In this document: in pieces, positions 35,244-46,888 of the stretch
Numbering within the stretch: the stretch's first letter is position 1
How the letters are laid out: every line of letters starts with the position of its first letter
Assembly (NCBI GenBank): GCA_963920665.1
Contig: OY987270.1
Coordinates: 11,930,019 to 11,994,018, forward strand
DNA from: Straminergon stramineum
Lineage: Eukaryota > Streptophyta > Bryopsida > Hypnales > Calliergonaceae
DNA: 64,000 bases
Direction: 5' to 3'
Position numbers and translations under genes: made by a program
Notes under the pieces: generated by a model
The model's database searches: none
Seen by the model: the letters and a program-made list of their open reading frames with translations, nothing else
What the model was told of the DNA's origin: nothing

Positions 35244-35316
35244 TAGCCATGGCTCCTCCCCAAAGGACCTCACTTCCTTCTCTCTCGTCTTTCAGTCTCC
35301 ACCGCGCCTTGGAGAC

Positions 35317-36209
35317 GTAAGTTACTCTCTTCTCTCTCTCCTTCCATTCCTTCTGCAGGCTAGTCCGCCTGCTTGCTTACTGATTATTGCACCCGAGCAC
35401 GCAGTGCACTTCAATTCTGATTGTAAGTACTGCTTCCTGATGGAAATCTCACCTCTCCTGATCGAGATCGTTTTGTTGCATGCTCTCTTTCAAATGTTTG
35501 CTGACTCCCACGGTCTGCTCGTTTGCTTTTGTACGTGTTAAATCGTAATCCTTTGACAGACCTTGCATGTGCCTGTGAGCAGCTAGTGATCTAGAATATA
35601 TAATTGCGTCCATAGAATGTTGGAACTTGGAAGAAGATAATTCGTCGTAGCGCCTACCGTTTAGTGCATTTGTATCACAGCCAACTACTGCGCTTGTAAC
35701 GTACGCCCGCCGTAGGCTGGCGCTCTAGTTTGCCACCTTGAGAAAAAAATGTCGCTTGTAAGTTTATATTTCAAGGCCATGGACGTCGAATGATATTACA
35801 GGTAGCGCGGTTTCGAATATATATATACTTCTCCGTCACCATGTGAATGTAGTTTATGCTTGTTAATTACTCCCACCTTACTGTAGAGAGAGATTGTGGG
35901 TGCGTAGGCTGCGTAGATGAGCAATGCAGATTGGATCGGACATGCCTGTTTTCTGCTTTTCGTGTTTCCTGAAACAAGCAGTATGTCTTTCGTTGTTCGT
36001 GAAATCACTGTATTCATGTACTCATGCTTGAATTCGATGTCAGGTAGGTTTCTGCTTTTCATGTTGACCGCTTGCTTCATTTCATGCTGCTGCTAGCACA
36101 CCATCTGAAGTCGGAGCCAGCTTCATGAATGAGTATATATACCAGCTGTTGACGAAATTAAATTAATTGCGTGCGTCTGGCTGCTTCTGTGATGCATACA
36201 TGTGTGCAG
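35317..36209 (+). other. Probable 5' UTR intron of the right SPH gene
   Basis: Donor GAC/GTAAGT at 35317 and acceptor TGTGTGCAG/GATT at 36209 bound an 893-bp intron that brings the promoter to 42 bp before the start codon. Mirrored at 26247-27139. Confidence 0.55.
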
Positions 36210-36251
36210 GATTGAATTCGCTAGAGTTGAAGTTTGGCTTCCGACGTGGAG

Positions 36252-36653
36252 ATGGGTCGATCTGCTGCTGCCTCTTTGGCCGCGGTGGTGCTGGCCGTGG
36301 TGGTGGTGTTCAGCGCCGTGGGCCGCAGCGACGCCGCCGTGTACCTGTCGGTGAAGAACAGCTTGCCCGGGCGCATGCGGCTGTACTGCTGGTCGAATCT
36401 GCAGACGCGGCCGACGGTGGACTTGAATCCGGGACAGATGTGGGGCTTCGACATCCGCGCGGGGATCGATCACGACGCCGTGTGGTCCTGCAACTTCTCG
36501 GGGCCGGACTCGTACACCGGCATGTTCGTGCTGTGGAGGAGCCGCGGAGGTCCGTGCTACAGCCCGTCGGCGTGCCCGTGGGTGGCCGACGACTATGGCC
36601 TGTCGCTCACGCGATACGACGGCTACGTGGAGCATGTCTACCGCTGGCCCTGA
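36252..36653 (+). CDS. Secreted plant self-incompatibility S1-type protein (SPH), right copy
   Basis: Identical protein to the copy at 25803-26204 and transcribed away from the spacer, so the two promoters face each other across about 8 kb. The 133 residues include a signal peptide (about 1-28), four cysteines (46, 80, 102, 108) and the family landmarks LYCWSN, LNPGQMWGFDIR and WSCNFSG. The start at 36252 is the first ATG after the leader-intron acceptor; an in-frame TTG at 36234 is not a plausible start. Identity of both genes including flanks means recent duplication or ongoing gene conversion. Whether both copies are expressed cannot be told from sequence. The alternative reading of the same DNA (36167-36808, another frame) has an implausible Arg/Gly-rich product. 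Confidence 0.88.
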   Translation: MGRSAAASLAAVVLAVVVVFSAVGRSDAAVYLSVKNSLPGRMRLYCWSNLQTRPTVDLNPGQMWGFDIRAGIDHDAVWSCNFSGPDSYTGMFVLWRSRGGPCYSPSACPWVADDYGLSLTRYDGYVEHVYRWP

Positions 36654-36953
36654 ATTGGAGAATAGCATCCAACCAATTCGAAGCTAGGAAGCATGCAGCC
36701 AGCGATCGAACGCATGTGTTCCATTGTCTGAATGCCTGGCATTCATGGCATGGCCGCGCACGGCGGGTGATTGGATCGATATTTCTTAGATGCGTATCTG
36801 ATTTCTAGCTATCGAACTTGGTGTGGCCCGAGAGAGCGTTGCTCGCTTTACAAAGCAGCACGTCTTTTAGTTGTAATCGATCAAATCGGGACCTGGAGCT
36901 TAATGGGCCCGCCGATTGCCGGCGCGGCCGGATCTTCGACTGAATATGTATGT

Positions 36954-36959
36954 AATAAA
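36954..36959 (+). terminator. Poly(A) signal, SPH right copy
   Basis: AATAAA about 300 bp after the stop codon in the context TGTAATAAAACTG. Confidence 0.4.
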
Positions 36960-37624
36960 ACTGATAATAATTCCATTCTGAACTCCGATCCCTTGAATTG
37001 CAAGTGCAAGGTAAGTTAGCTAGCCAGCCAGGTTTGTTGGCTGAAGTTTGTGACTTCACTGTTTCTCAATGTGACGATCGACGTACGTGCAATTCCCATG
37101 TCGGTTCAGTTGTTCGATTAATTTCCAATTTCTCTCTTGAATTGAATGCGTGCATATATATGATCAATGAGACTGCTCAACTAGTAAGATTTCACCCCGA
37201 ATGCAAATCCTCTTCAATTCTGAAACAACATTCCACATCATGTGCTCACGCGTACGTCATGATGTATTTGTATGAGAAAACAGATCTCTCTGTAGTTCTA
37301 CGAAAGCCTTCTATACGTAGCCTACCCGGAAGCGCGCGCGCCCGCCAAGTCATTAATTCCCCTCTGCATATGTTGACCGGTCGCCGGGTCGGTCGCATCT
37401 CACCTTTAGATGGAAATTGTACACCGTGCCTACCCCTCCTTTAATTAATTAATTAATTCCTCAGGCTTGTTTCCGAACCTTTCAAACGAGAAAGTTGTGG
37501 AGGAACTTGCTAAGAAAGTTTCTAAACAAGCATGTTGCGTTCAAGGGGATAAGTGTCTATTTCCATTTTTTTTTATCTACCCTGGGGCACAGGCGTTTCG
37601 GGGTCCATAGACCTACAGGTAGAA

Positions 37625-38688
37625 TCATGAACGAACCCCGATGTGCATAATATTTCCCCTGTCCATTCCTTGCTTGGACTCTCTATATTTGTGCTTAAAG
37701 TTACTATCTGACATCAATGACTTGCCTAATATAATTCCGCTCAAGCTTCTCAGAATGGTCACAATGCTCTGACTTGACTTCATAACGTATATTCTGGAGT
37801 AGTAATTGACCAGTGCCGTCATGACTGATTGAAGCCTGGAACAGATCAGTTTGACACTTTGACGATTATCAGACGGGCGACATGCAACTGCCCTTATGAG
37901 TTGCATGATCCTATAGGTTTGGTCATACCCGGGTAATATTCCATCAAGGTCGATGACGTCGCTGTATCTCAACAAGAAGCAAGCTCTGACCTGTAAAATG
38001 TGACGATGTCTACGAGCCGTTGCAGAGGTTTGATTCTTGTCCAGGAGGCGTTGAGAATTTTAATTTCCCTGAGAGAAGGAAAGCAAATTGCTCCCGATAA
38101 AGTGACCGGAGCTACTCTTCATGCTCCATGGCCATTGAGCCTCCCGAGATCGCAGAGAAAACCCTCGCTTGAATACTTTCACCACGTACTGCTAACAGCC
38201 GTGCAATTAAGTCGACGACGACGACACACGGCCCTTCAGCTTCAAAAGCTCGGCGTGCCCCCCGTCGGCAATCCTCCGACCCATCGTCTATCCATCCCCA
38301 GTTCCCCACTTGTAAAGAAGGGACCCCATTTCTTCTTGGGCTTCTCAAAAGACATCCGATTCAGATTCACCGACTGCTTCTTCGATCTCGCACACTTCTC
38401 CCACTGCACTTTGGAGGCTTCGAGCTCGAGCTCGTTCTCGAGCTCAATGGTAAACTCGCATTTGCCTGGAGCGTGTGCTGAAAGCGAGATGCAGGGCGAA
38501 CAATTCAAGTTAATTGAGAGATAATGTGCTGGATCCCGAGGGGTAGCAGATACCATTTTCTGGCTCCCGGGAGACGGCTCGCCAGCGGCAGCCAGCGCAA
38601 GGGACCCTGAACTCCCAGTTGAGGCGGGAGCTGAGGTCGTAGTCGACATCGGCAGGTTCACTTGTGCCTCGTCCATGACCGAGTCCAT
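37625..38688 (-). pseudogene. Unidentified, probably decayed coding region (right copy)
   Basis: Mirror of 23768-24831 with the same open frames and the same frame changes. The breaks therefore pre-date the duplication or have been homogenised with it. Confidence 0.3.
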
Positions 38689-38893
38689 GGCAGTCCAATT
38701 CGTAAACTCTTGAGGAGCAGTTCAGAGCGCAATTTTACTTATCCGAAATTCATGAGACGCGGAAGCTTACAACTTCGACATACCGATCAACCAAGGCCCG
38801 AATCGATCGGTATTGCGCTGTCAAGTTTATATTTATAATTTCTCGGAAGGGTCTTTGAAACTAGGCTCACAGTCAAAGTGAACTTGCCAAGGA

Positions 38894-38966
38894 GTTGCGC
38901 TCACCTCTCGAGCTTAGGCGAAGACAGGCAAATTGCGAATCAGATGACTCGACTCCCCGATTTCTT
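38894..38966. repeat. Diverged outermost piece of the palindrome's right arm
   Basis: Inverted partner of 23094-23167. It directly continues the right arm without an insertion. It keeps CG at positions where the left copy has TG or CA. Confidence 0.75.
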
Positions 38967-40252
38967 TTGCCCACTACCGCATGCACGGTTCGGTGGTAAT
39001 CGCTTCAGTAAGGACTGTGAATGCGTGACCAAAGGTCGATGTGGTAGCCATTGCCGGAAGAATGACCGGGTGAGTGCCTTCCCACCCGACCAACAAACGA
39101 AGGACATGCGTCCCATGTGCCCGCCCAATGTTATTATTTTATTTATTTATTTTTATAAAACCAATAAAAACATTACCATTGAACTCGTATACTCCTTCAT
39201 ATTGATCTTACAGGGCAGGGGTGGCCCGGCGATTCTCCGGCGCCATTGGCAAGGTCGCCGCTACTACAGACTACTATTTGAGGAGCTCTAGTGAAAAGCA
39301 TAATTCTTAATTCGTGTGGAATAAATAGATGATCACCACTGTTGAAATGAAAGAAAATTTATGTTGCTTTCCAATGAAAAAATGACTAAAAGAATTGCTC
39401 TTTTTCTGAGAGAATGCCATCGTTTAACAACATTGATCAGAGATGTTAGGTCAGGAGTTACTGAGTCCGTATGATGGAATCAGAATACTAAAAGGTGACC
39501 CACCAACTCTGATTTTTACCCACGCATTCATATCATCTTGAAATTGATGTGTTACTTTTTTTCAAATCTTTTGCATTGTGGGAAAGAAGATAGGAGGATG
39601 TGAAGTGATGGCCTAGAATGCCTTCTCCATTCTCAAAAAATTGACCAAAAACCACACTCGACTTTTTTTTTTATCTCATTGCAAAGACGGATTCAACAAA
39701 ACTTAAGAATCATCTAAACTTAGGGTCTCTTTGTTGTTCATGGACTATTAGTGAGGTCCACATTTCAAATTATTTCAAGTAGTTGCAAAAGGCATATAGT
39801 GGCCGTATGGTCCTTTAGGGTTAAATAATGCAGCTATCCGCTGTGCGCTTGACCCCATATTGAATAAATTCATATCTCAGCTTTGAAATTGTATGCACTA
39901 CGCGAGTGTCGGCTTATCAACTTTACACAGTATGTAACAGCAGCCGAGATGCAATGATAGGAGTCACCCGCAATACAGCCAGACAAACAAGGACAACCCA
40001 GTGGCACACTGCGAGCATTGCTTCACATTCTCATTCACAAAAGAGAACGATTCATAACGAAAAGTAGCTAGATCTCGGATCACTAGATCGAATTACAAAA
40101 AAGTATAAATTGGATGACTTCAAAAGTGTATGTCAATGACGACAGAAGGTGTATCAGACCACTATCTATGTCGAGCCCACAACCAACACCACCAGCTTCT
40201 GTCCTTAAATTGAATCTAGATGGTTGGCCTAGGTAGCTGTACTAAAAATTGA
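38967..40252. other. Intergenic region right of palindrome, 3' side of F-box gene
   Basis: No gene was supported. A short Cys-rich frame (38878-39291, with CECVTKGRCGSHC) crosses the arm boundary and has no recognisable family. An ATTT-rich simple sequence lies at about 39130-39160. The part near 40.1-40.25 kb is probably the 3' UTR of the F-box gene. Confidence 0.4.
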
Positions 40253-43200
40253 TTAGGTATGTAGTAGAAAGACCTCCAAGTTTGGAAATAACTTCCGCAG
40301 CTCCTCCTTTGAACGCCGCTGCATGAAAAAAAGATCCCATACATTTAGAATAGTCTCCCCCTGTGACAAAGGAGCATGACGCTATAGATACCTTCACAAA
40401 TGTTTTTGAGCGCGTTCAGAGATTAGATTTAGGCTCAGAATAAACCTCAGATACTTCGAGACGTCAGTCCTTAAAAAGAAATCAGCGGAGTCCACTAATC
40501 GGAGCACAACGATTAGCAACCTTAGTATCTCACCTTGACATTTATACAACCACTCACGTCAAGAGCTTTCAAAGAATTCCCACAGGACTTTGCAAGTCTC
40601 TCCAGGCCTGCATCAGATACTCCCAGGAGTCCATGCAAACTGCCAGTATGAATCATAAACAATGAAACGCACAGAAACACAGCAACAATGTTCAGTCAGA
40701 CAGAGCTCGTCTTTCAAGTGAGAATGAAACAAGACCAACTAAGTTTCAACACCTAAGATGTATTCTATGAAGCCTTACAGAATTTAGCAACTCTAAACAG
40801 ATTATGCGACCTCATCAAGAATTAAGATACTCAAATTCACAAAGCCTAGGCCGGAAAAATATATATGACCTCAAACTCTGGAGACAAGAGCAGTTCTCTG
40901 CAAGCGCCTGAAGTCCAACATCTGTAATATTGATACACCTGTTTCAAGAACCAATACATCAAATTTAAAATAGACTATACATCTCAGGCACGTGGGCATG
41001 CTCACTAGTGAACGCGCTTAAATTACCAGAAACAAAAACAAAAAACCCGACAACCAACGTAATATCCTGTTTTAAAGAAATGGGAATATGGAAGAACATA
41101 CCATGTCAAATTCAAAGTCTCCAGTTTTGAGCATTCAGAAATTGCCGATAATCCCTCATCAGATAAAAACTGTGCACATGAAGCCACATGCTCATCAATG
41201 AAATTGCATTTCAGCTGGTAGAGTTTACTCTCCAATCACAATCAAGGGATGAAATGAAATGATTTCTGGGCACAAAAAGAGAGGAAAAAGATGCAAATTT
41301 GTCAAAAGAAAATGGTCGAGGAGTCAAACTATAATTAAAGAATAGTAACTTCTCAGCTTACGTGAGCACCGCAGAGATCAAGTAAGCGAAGCTTGCTCAA
41401 CTTGTTTAATGTAATAAAAGAAGTGTCTGTGAAACTGCACATCCCCAAACGGTTAACTTCGTTAGCAGGAAGACAACATAAGTCACAAATCACATTTCAA
41501 AACAAGAGGAACACACTCTGGGCTATTGACCAAAATTTGAGCCACACCTCATGAGAAACAAATTACAGACTGTAGATATTTGGTAAATCAAGAAAAATCG
41601 AGGTTTTGCTAAGTTGGATACATCGTTGCTCATCAAACCAAGTTCCAGATCTAAAACCTAGTGTTAATAAGGGTCTGACGACTTGTACTTGGGACAGGCA
41701 TATAGATATAGTTCTTCAATTTCCCGACAAGCATCCAACACCTCCACCAGACCATCGTCAAAAAGCTTCACACCTCTGATGCACCCACAATGGCGTCAGA
41801 TTCCAACGCCCTTGAATCAGTGCGATCAACGTCTAAAATAATTGTGATCAGTGCAACAAGACCAACGCTATCATAAAAGGTAGCAAAAAAACGTGAACAT
41901 TTTATTCCAAGCACTGTAAAATGTATATCTGGATTTTCGAAACAAACAAAAGTAACATAAAACGAATTAAATACAAACGAGCTAGGACCGGCAACAAGGC
42001 TAGGCATCCACGTAAACTCACCTAGTGAGATTGAGACTTTGAATCTTCTGAGCATACTTCGCTATAGTTTGCAAGCTTTTGTCAGTGACACTCTGCAGAA
42101 CCAGATTCATCTTCAGTACTCAGTCACAGAACATAATGTGCAAGAACCAGAAATTCACTAAATTACTGTCGAAACCCACACTCAGAAGATGGGCCATTAA
42201 CAATACAAGTTCGAGTCACAAAGTCGGGCTGCAGCTGTTTCTACCAGGATTTGAAGCAAAAGAGGAAGCGGCTGAAAGCGTTCCAGGAATGAACCAAATA
42301 GGTGATACAAAAACCTTACACCCGCTGATGTTCAGACTTCTCAAATTCTTGCAAGATCTCACAACTGCTTCGATCCCAACGTCAGTCACCCTGGAACATA
42401 GCAGTCGAAACTTGAGAAATTAAAAATAATGTACCATATCCTGTTGTTGATTATGTAAAAAGGAGACGCCAAGGAAGAGTTTTCAAAAACACATAAAACA
42501 TCAATAAGAGAAAACTGATCAGGTGCATGCGGCAGCAAAAGGAAGAGAACAACTTGATAGAATCATACTTCAGATTCCAATATATAGAGAATGACTTCAA
42601 ATTTGGATTTGCCGAAGCTATGAAGATGGCGCCCGAATTGGTCACCTTCTGGCAAGCATTGAGATTTATTTGCTGAAGGCTCTGTTCAAAAAGAAACGAC
42701 TAGTTGACATCAGATTGAAGCATTTCGACCGGTAAGAAGAGACGGGGAAGACGACAGGCCTATAACTTCTCACAATCGACGATACTTTATATGATTAGGC
42801 AACTTAGGCAGGTATGTTTCTCTGGACTGGTACCTTAAAAGCTATAGCTGTCAAATGCTTGTCTTCGACATCCTGGGCGAACTCAAGGTTGATCTCTTCA
42901 ACATTTCGGAACCGCTTCTGTATATCAAGCGTTGCGATATTTAATCAGTTTAGCAAAAATTCAAAACTAAAATAAAAACACTTGTTGTAAATCATTTGCA
43001 ACTTGTTCCCAACTAAACTCATATAAACATTGTTCCATAGTAATACAACCCAGATATGTCTGTCTCTTACAATTAGGCTTCCAGTTTTGACTGCAAGAAC
43101 CATCGATAAGAAAAAGAACAAGGAAAAAGACAGATGAGTTGAGATAACATTTCAGACAAGTCTTCCTCTTCAAGAGCCGTGTTCTAATGCAGTAGCAAAT

Positions 43201-43830
43201 TCACTTAATAGATCTCGATCCGTGATTATCTGTTTCCTTCTTCACGAAAAAACATATTATGAAGTAAAAACACGGATGAAATTGTGAACAGTGGCATACC
43301 TGAGCCAATGCAACAATTAAAGTTTCACCTGCATTCTTCTTGTTATGTAAATCCAACACCTAAATCAATGGAAATAGAATCAAGTTAGAACAATTACAAA
43401 ACTCTCTTGTCCAACGAACTCTAGCGAATCACTCAGATAAATTTGGAGAACAACTAAAAGAGAGAGGGCTAAGTTTGAAATGATTAAATGATACATGATA
43501 TTTCTCGTATACGATTAAATGCTTATACATGATAAAATTTACGCGATATAAATGCAAGAAAGAAAGGATGATTCTCAAATTTTATAACCAAATTAGACTC
43601 CAGCAGAGAGTGAATTCTTGACCAAATAGGTTTTAGAAGAAGGATAATCGAGAGTGCACCTTCCACAAAGGAGCGTGCGAGGTGAGCTGATGGTAGATTG
43701 AGGTGCTCACGCACAGCAAAGCACAAGCATCGCGCTGTCCTAAGTGGACACTGACAAGTTGCATAACATGAGGTACCACCTCCGTGCCCCACTGGTCCCG
43801 GTCATAATCCTCCACTTCTTTGACGCCCAT
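40253..43830 (-). CDS. F-box/leucine-rich-repeat protein
   Basis: Likely substrate receptor of an SCF ubiquitin ligase, of the plant RNI-like type I recall from Arabidopsis At3g58530. Twelve exons on the minus strand: 43660-43830, 43300-43359, 42834-42917, 42569-42681, 42315-42390, 42022-42092, 41689-41775, 41362-41434, 41102-41169, 40870-40938, 40534-40639 and 40253-40318. They sum to 1,044 bp and 347 residues with all phases matching. Residues about 14-57 are the F-box ([20 protein letters not shown]...LWK). The rest is a run of cysteine-containing LRRs, such as [56 protein letters not shown] and [19 protein letters not shown], and it ends [17 protein letters not shown]. The substrate is unknown. 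A leader intron between 43.83 and 44.35 kb is possible. Confidence 0.9.
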
Positions 43831-44497
43831 GGCTACAACTCAAATTCAAACACGAAAAAAACAAAACACTCGCAAATCATGTCCAGAAGGTAATAAAGAC
43901 TTGTATCTCTTTCCCGATCCAACATTCGCACCTCCTCCAATCTCTAAGTAATTCGACCGCTACATCCAATTATTCAAACGGCAGGTCCAGAGGGCCATTC
44001 TCATCACCGACTGAAATTTCAAACCGATGATCTGAAATACCTCCAGTTTCCTACCACGAGTGATGCTTCGAAATCGCTCGTTGGGAGAAGCCAACTCAAT
44101 CCACTCAAATTCCACTGAAAGAACAGATTCACCTCATTCTCAGCAACTACCTTCCTAACAACGACGGGAAATCATCCCTCTCGCACATTGAGAATAAAGG
44201 AAAAAATAACACGGAAATTTCGACAGCAATAAGTATGCAAACCTCGCCGAAGTTCTGCGTCGGAGCAGAGATTGATGAATCTGTTGAAGAAAAGTTGGAC
44301 GACTCGAGAAGAGTCGGGTTCTGCAAATCGCTTGACAATGTTCCAAGTAGTCAGCCCTAATTGTTCGTACAGTACAGTAGCGCTGTCGTTCTCTCAGTTA
44401 ATCCACCACAGGGTCATTTTTTTCCATTTTTTCCTCGTTATTTATTAGCCAACCAGGTTTGGTGAATTTGCATTATATGTGTGCTCCACAATTTAAC
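43831..44497 (-). promoter_or_regulatory. Leader and promoter region of F-box gene
   Basis: Upstream of the ATG at 43830. GT/AG candidates for a leader intron exist, but none is decisive. A TTAACCC MITE copy sits at 44498-44730 immediately upstream, so the promoter is probably confined to this interval. Confidence 0.35.
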
Positions 44498-44730
44498 TTA
44501 ACCCCTAAATGATGAGGCGGACATTGTTTGTCCGATGAATGAAAAGGAATTCTTATGTGTAGGATAGAAGTGTAATTATTCATCCTTGGAATTAGGAGTG
44601 GAAAGGAGAGATCTTGTACAATAGTTTGACTCCCAATGAATATTTTTAATTATTTTTTTAAAGTAGATGATGTCACACAGTTCCAAAATGGTTGATTTCA
44701 ATAGTCACCGTCCTGACGTTTAAGGGTTAA
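44498..44730. mobile_element. TTAACCC-ended MITE, copy 1
   Basis: It begins TTAACCCCTAAA and ends TTTAAGGGTTAA, 233 bp. It aligns along its whole length with 59576-59806 and, inverted, with 54561-54788, sharing GGATAGAA, CAATAGTTTGACTCCCAATGA, GATGATGTCACACA and TTCCAAAATG. Non-coding. The terminal TTAA could be the target site or part of the end. Confidence 0.8.
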
Positions 44731-45727
44731 TTTAATTTGATTGTAGCTCCCAATACATGTGAAGCTAACTAGTGCCCTTATGAAGTTCATCTATTGGTTC
44801 TAAAAAGAAAATGAAAAAGAAAGTTACTTTAACTCACACTAAATTTCAAACTTATGTGAATTTGCTAGGCTCAATGTAGAACTTCACAAATTTTAAATAA
44901 TTTCAATATAAAGTAGATCCTAACATTCAATAGCACTCAAATGGGTTGCCTTTCCCCCAAGGGAATGATGCGGAATACTTCACATCATTTCATCCTCAAA
45001 TGATATGATGTGGAATATTTCACATCCATCAATAGCAACAAGGGCAAGTGTCATTCAACATGAGAGTTGTTAGTGTTGTCCTTGGAAAGCATCTTCAACA
45101 TTGTAGTGCTAAATATATAATTAAAGTACCAAAACAAGTTTCAACAACTTAAAACAAAACTTTATAAAATTCAACACACAATTCTCTGAAGAAGGATTGC
45201 AATGCCAAATATATAATTTTAGTACCAAAATAAGTTTCAATACTTTAAAACAAAACTTTAATAAATTCAACTTGCAATTCATTGAAAACTATGAATTCAA
45301 CAACTACCTCAAGTAGCTTAAAAATCCATTTATTCCAAATGTTCAATTTTGAAAAAAAAAAACTCTTTATACCATATAAGGATAGCAAGTTCAACTTGAA
45401 TTATTACAAAAAAGAACCAAATGTTTCTACTAATTCTAGAATCAAACAACCAAATCTACAAATAAATAAAATAAAGGTAATTGTAGTTTGCCAAAGATCC
45501 AAAAAGCTAGTAACAATCTATTGAGTCAAATACCAATCTGTCATTTGACCATTTACCATCAAAGAAATTTTATAATGGCAAATTGAAGGAATTACTTCAT
45601 TGACATTTAATGCATATGAAGAGAAGAGTTCATTTTAATAATAAAATTCATTGTTCATCATGAATCCTCAAAGGACGTACCAAGACAATTTGAAGATGAG
45701 AGCTTGAGGCCACTCATTGTTAAAATG
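44731..45727. other. AT-rich intergenic sequence
   Basis: No gene was seen. Local near-duplications such as TGATG(A/C)GGAATA(C/T)TTCACATC at 44968 and 45009, and AATATATAATT...AGTACCAAAA(C/T)AAGTTTCAA at about 45113 and 45207, suggest small internal direct repeats. Confidence 0.4.
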
Positions 45728-46107
45728 AAGAAATTGTGTTCAATGTAGAACTTTAGACCTCATTTTGGGATAGTAGAATAATTTTTTTTAAAAACATTTG
45801 ATCTTATAAAAGTTGTAAAATCAAGGCAAATTTCATATTTCAAAACCTATTGAATATTTCCAGCTTCCAATCAAAAGTTATGGACAAAATTTAGGGGGGA
45901 TCTTTGAAAATGTAAAAAAAAAATGTTCCTTCCAATCCCTTTCTAATTTTTGTCCATAACTTTTGATTGGAGGTTAAAAATCTTAATCAAATTTTTGAAG
46001 ATGAAATTAAGCTGGATTTCTCAAATTATCTTAGCTTTAAGTTTTCAAAAGAAGTTATTCTACTATGCCTAAATGAGATCTAGGATTCTACTTTAAACAA
46101 AATTCTT
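45728..46107. mobile_element. Foldback MITE, family B copy 1
   Basis: The two halves pair over most of their length around about 45915: left AGACCTCATTTTGGGATAGTAGAATAA against the inverse of TTATTCTACTATGCCTAAATGAGATCTAG, and TTTGTCCATAACTTTTGATTGGA against CCAATCAAAAGTTATGGACAAA. About 380 bp, non-coding. Confidence 0.75.
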
Positions 46108-46511
46108 GCTTTTGACTTAACTACGAGCGGTCCAACTCCTAGTAATCCTAATTTACATATCTCCGATATAGATTGTTTTACCTCCTACCACTCCACTTGA
46201 ATAAAGATCTTGTTTTCTCATATTGTTATGTTCACAATGTTAATTGGCATTTGAAAATATGTGGGATGGTTGCCAAATATTTTTAATTTTATAGAATATA
46301 GTGATGAAAATTTTTTAAATGATATTCTAAAGTGCCGAATTTTATCTTGGACTTAAATTAAATATTTGGCACCAAAGTGAGGAACTCACTATCTAAGTAC
46401 ATTATACATATAGGGGGGAGGAGGTAAAGAGGTGAAAGAACCCATGTGGGACATATAAAAATAAAAATTAGTAGGAACTCAATTGCTCAAACTCACATCA
46501 AATTGAAAAGT
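46108..46511. other. AT-rich spacer between two foldback elements
   Basis: No features seen beyond short A/T tracts and a short GGGGGGAGGAGG run near 46410. Confidence 0.4.
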
Positions 46512-46888
46512 AGGAATTGTGTTTGAAGTATAGTTTTAGACCTCATTTAGGCATAGTATAAAAAAAAAATTCAGAAAACTTGGAACAAATAAGAATTGAA
46601 AAATCAAATTAAAATTCATCTCCAATTTCTTTTTTGGAGATTTTTAGCCTTCAATCAAAAGTTATGAACAAATTTCAAAGAGGGTTTGGAAGGGACATTT
46701 CTTTGATATTTTCAAACATCTTTTCTAAATTATGTCCAATAACTCTTGATTGGAGGCTTGAAATCTCCAACCGTTTTTAGGATATGATAATTAGCTTGAT
46801 TTTCCAATTTTTTAGTTCAAAGAGTTTTAGAAAAGTTATTCTACTAGGCCTACATGAGGTCTGATATTTGACTTTGAACACAATTTTT
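46512..46888. mobile_element. Foldback MITE, family B copy 2
   Basis: Same arrangement and landmark sequences as 45728-46107 (TTAGACCTCATTTAGGCATAG, CAATCAAAAGTTATGAACAAA and the inverted TGATTGGAGGCTTGAAATCTCC). It is about 377 bp and diverged from copy 1. Confidence 0.7.

Larger units (their letters stand above)
32841..38892. repeat. Right arm (6,052 bp) of the near-perfect palindrome
   Basis: Reverse complement of 23564-29615 with one mismatch seen (34251). It contains the same features in mirrored order and, unlike the left side, no insertion at its outer edge. Confidence 0.95.

Noticed and set aside
38878..39291. Short Cys-rich frame resembling a small secreted peptide
   Set aside because: Crosses the palindrome edge, has no signal peptide and ends in low-complexity AT-rich sequence.
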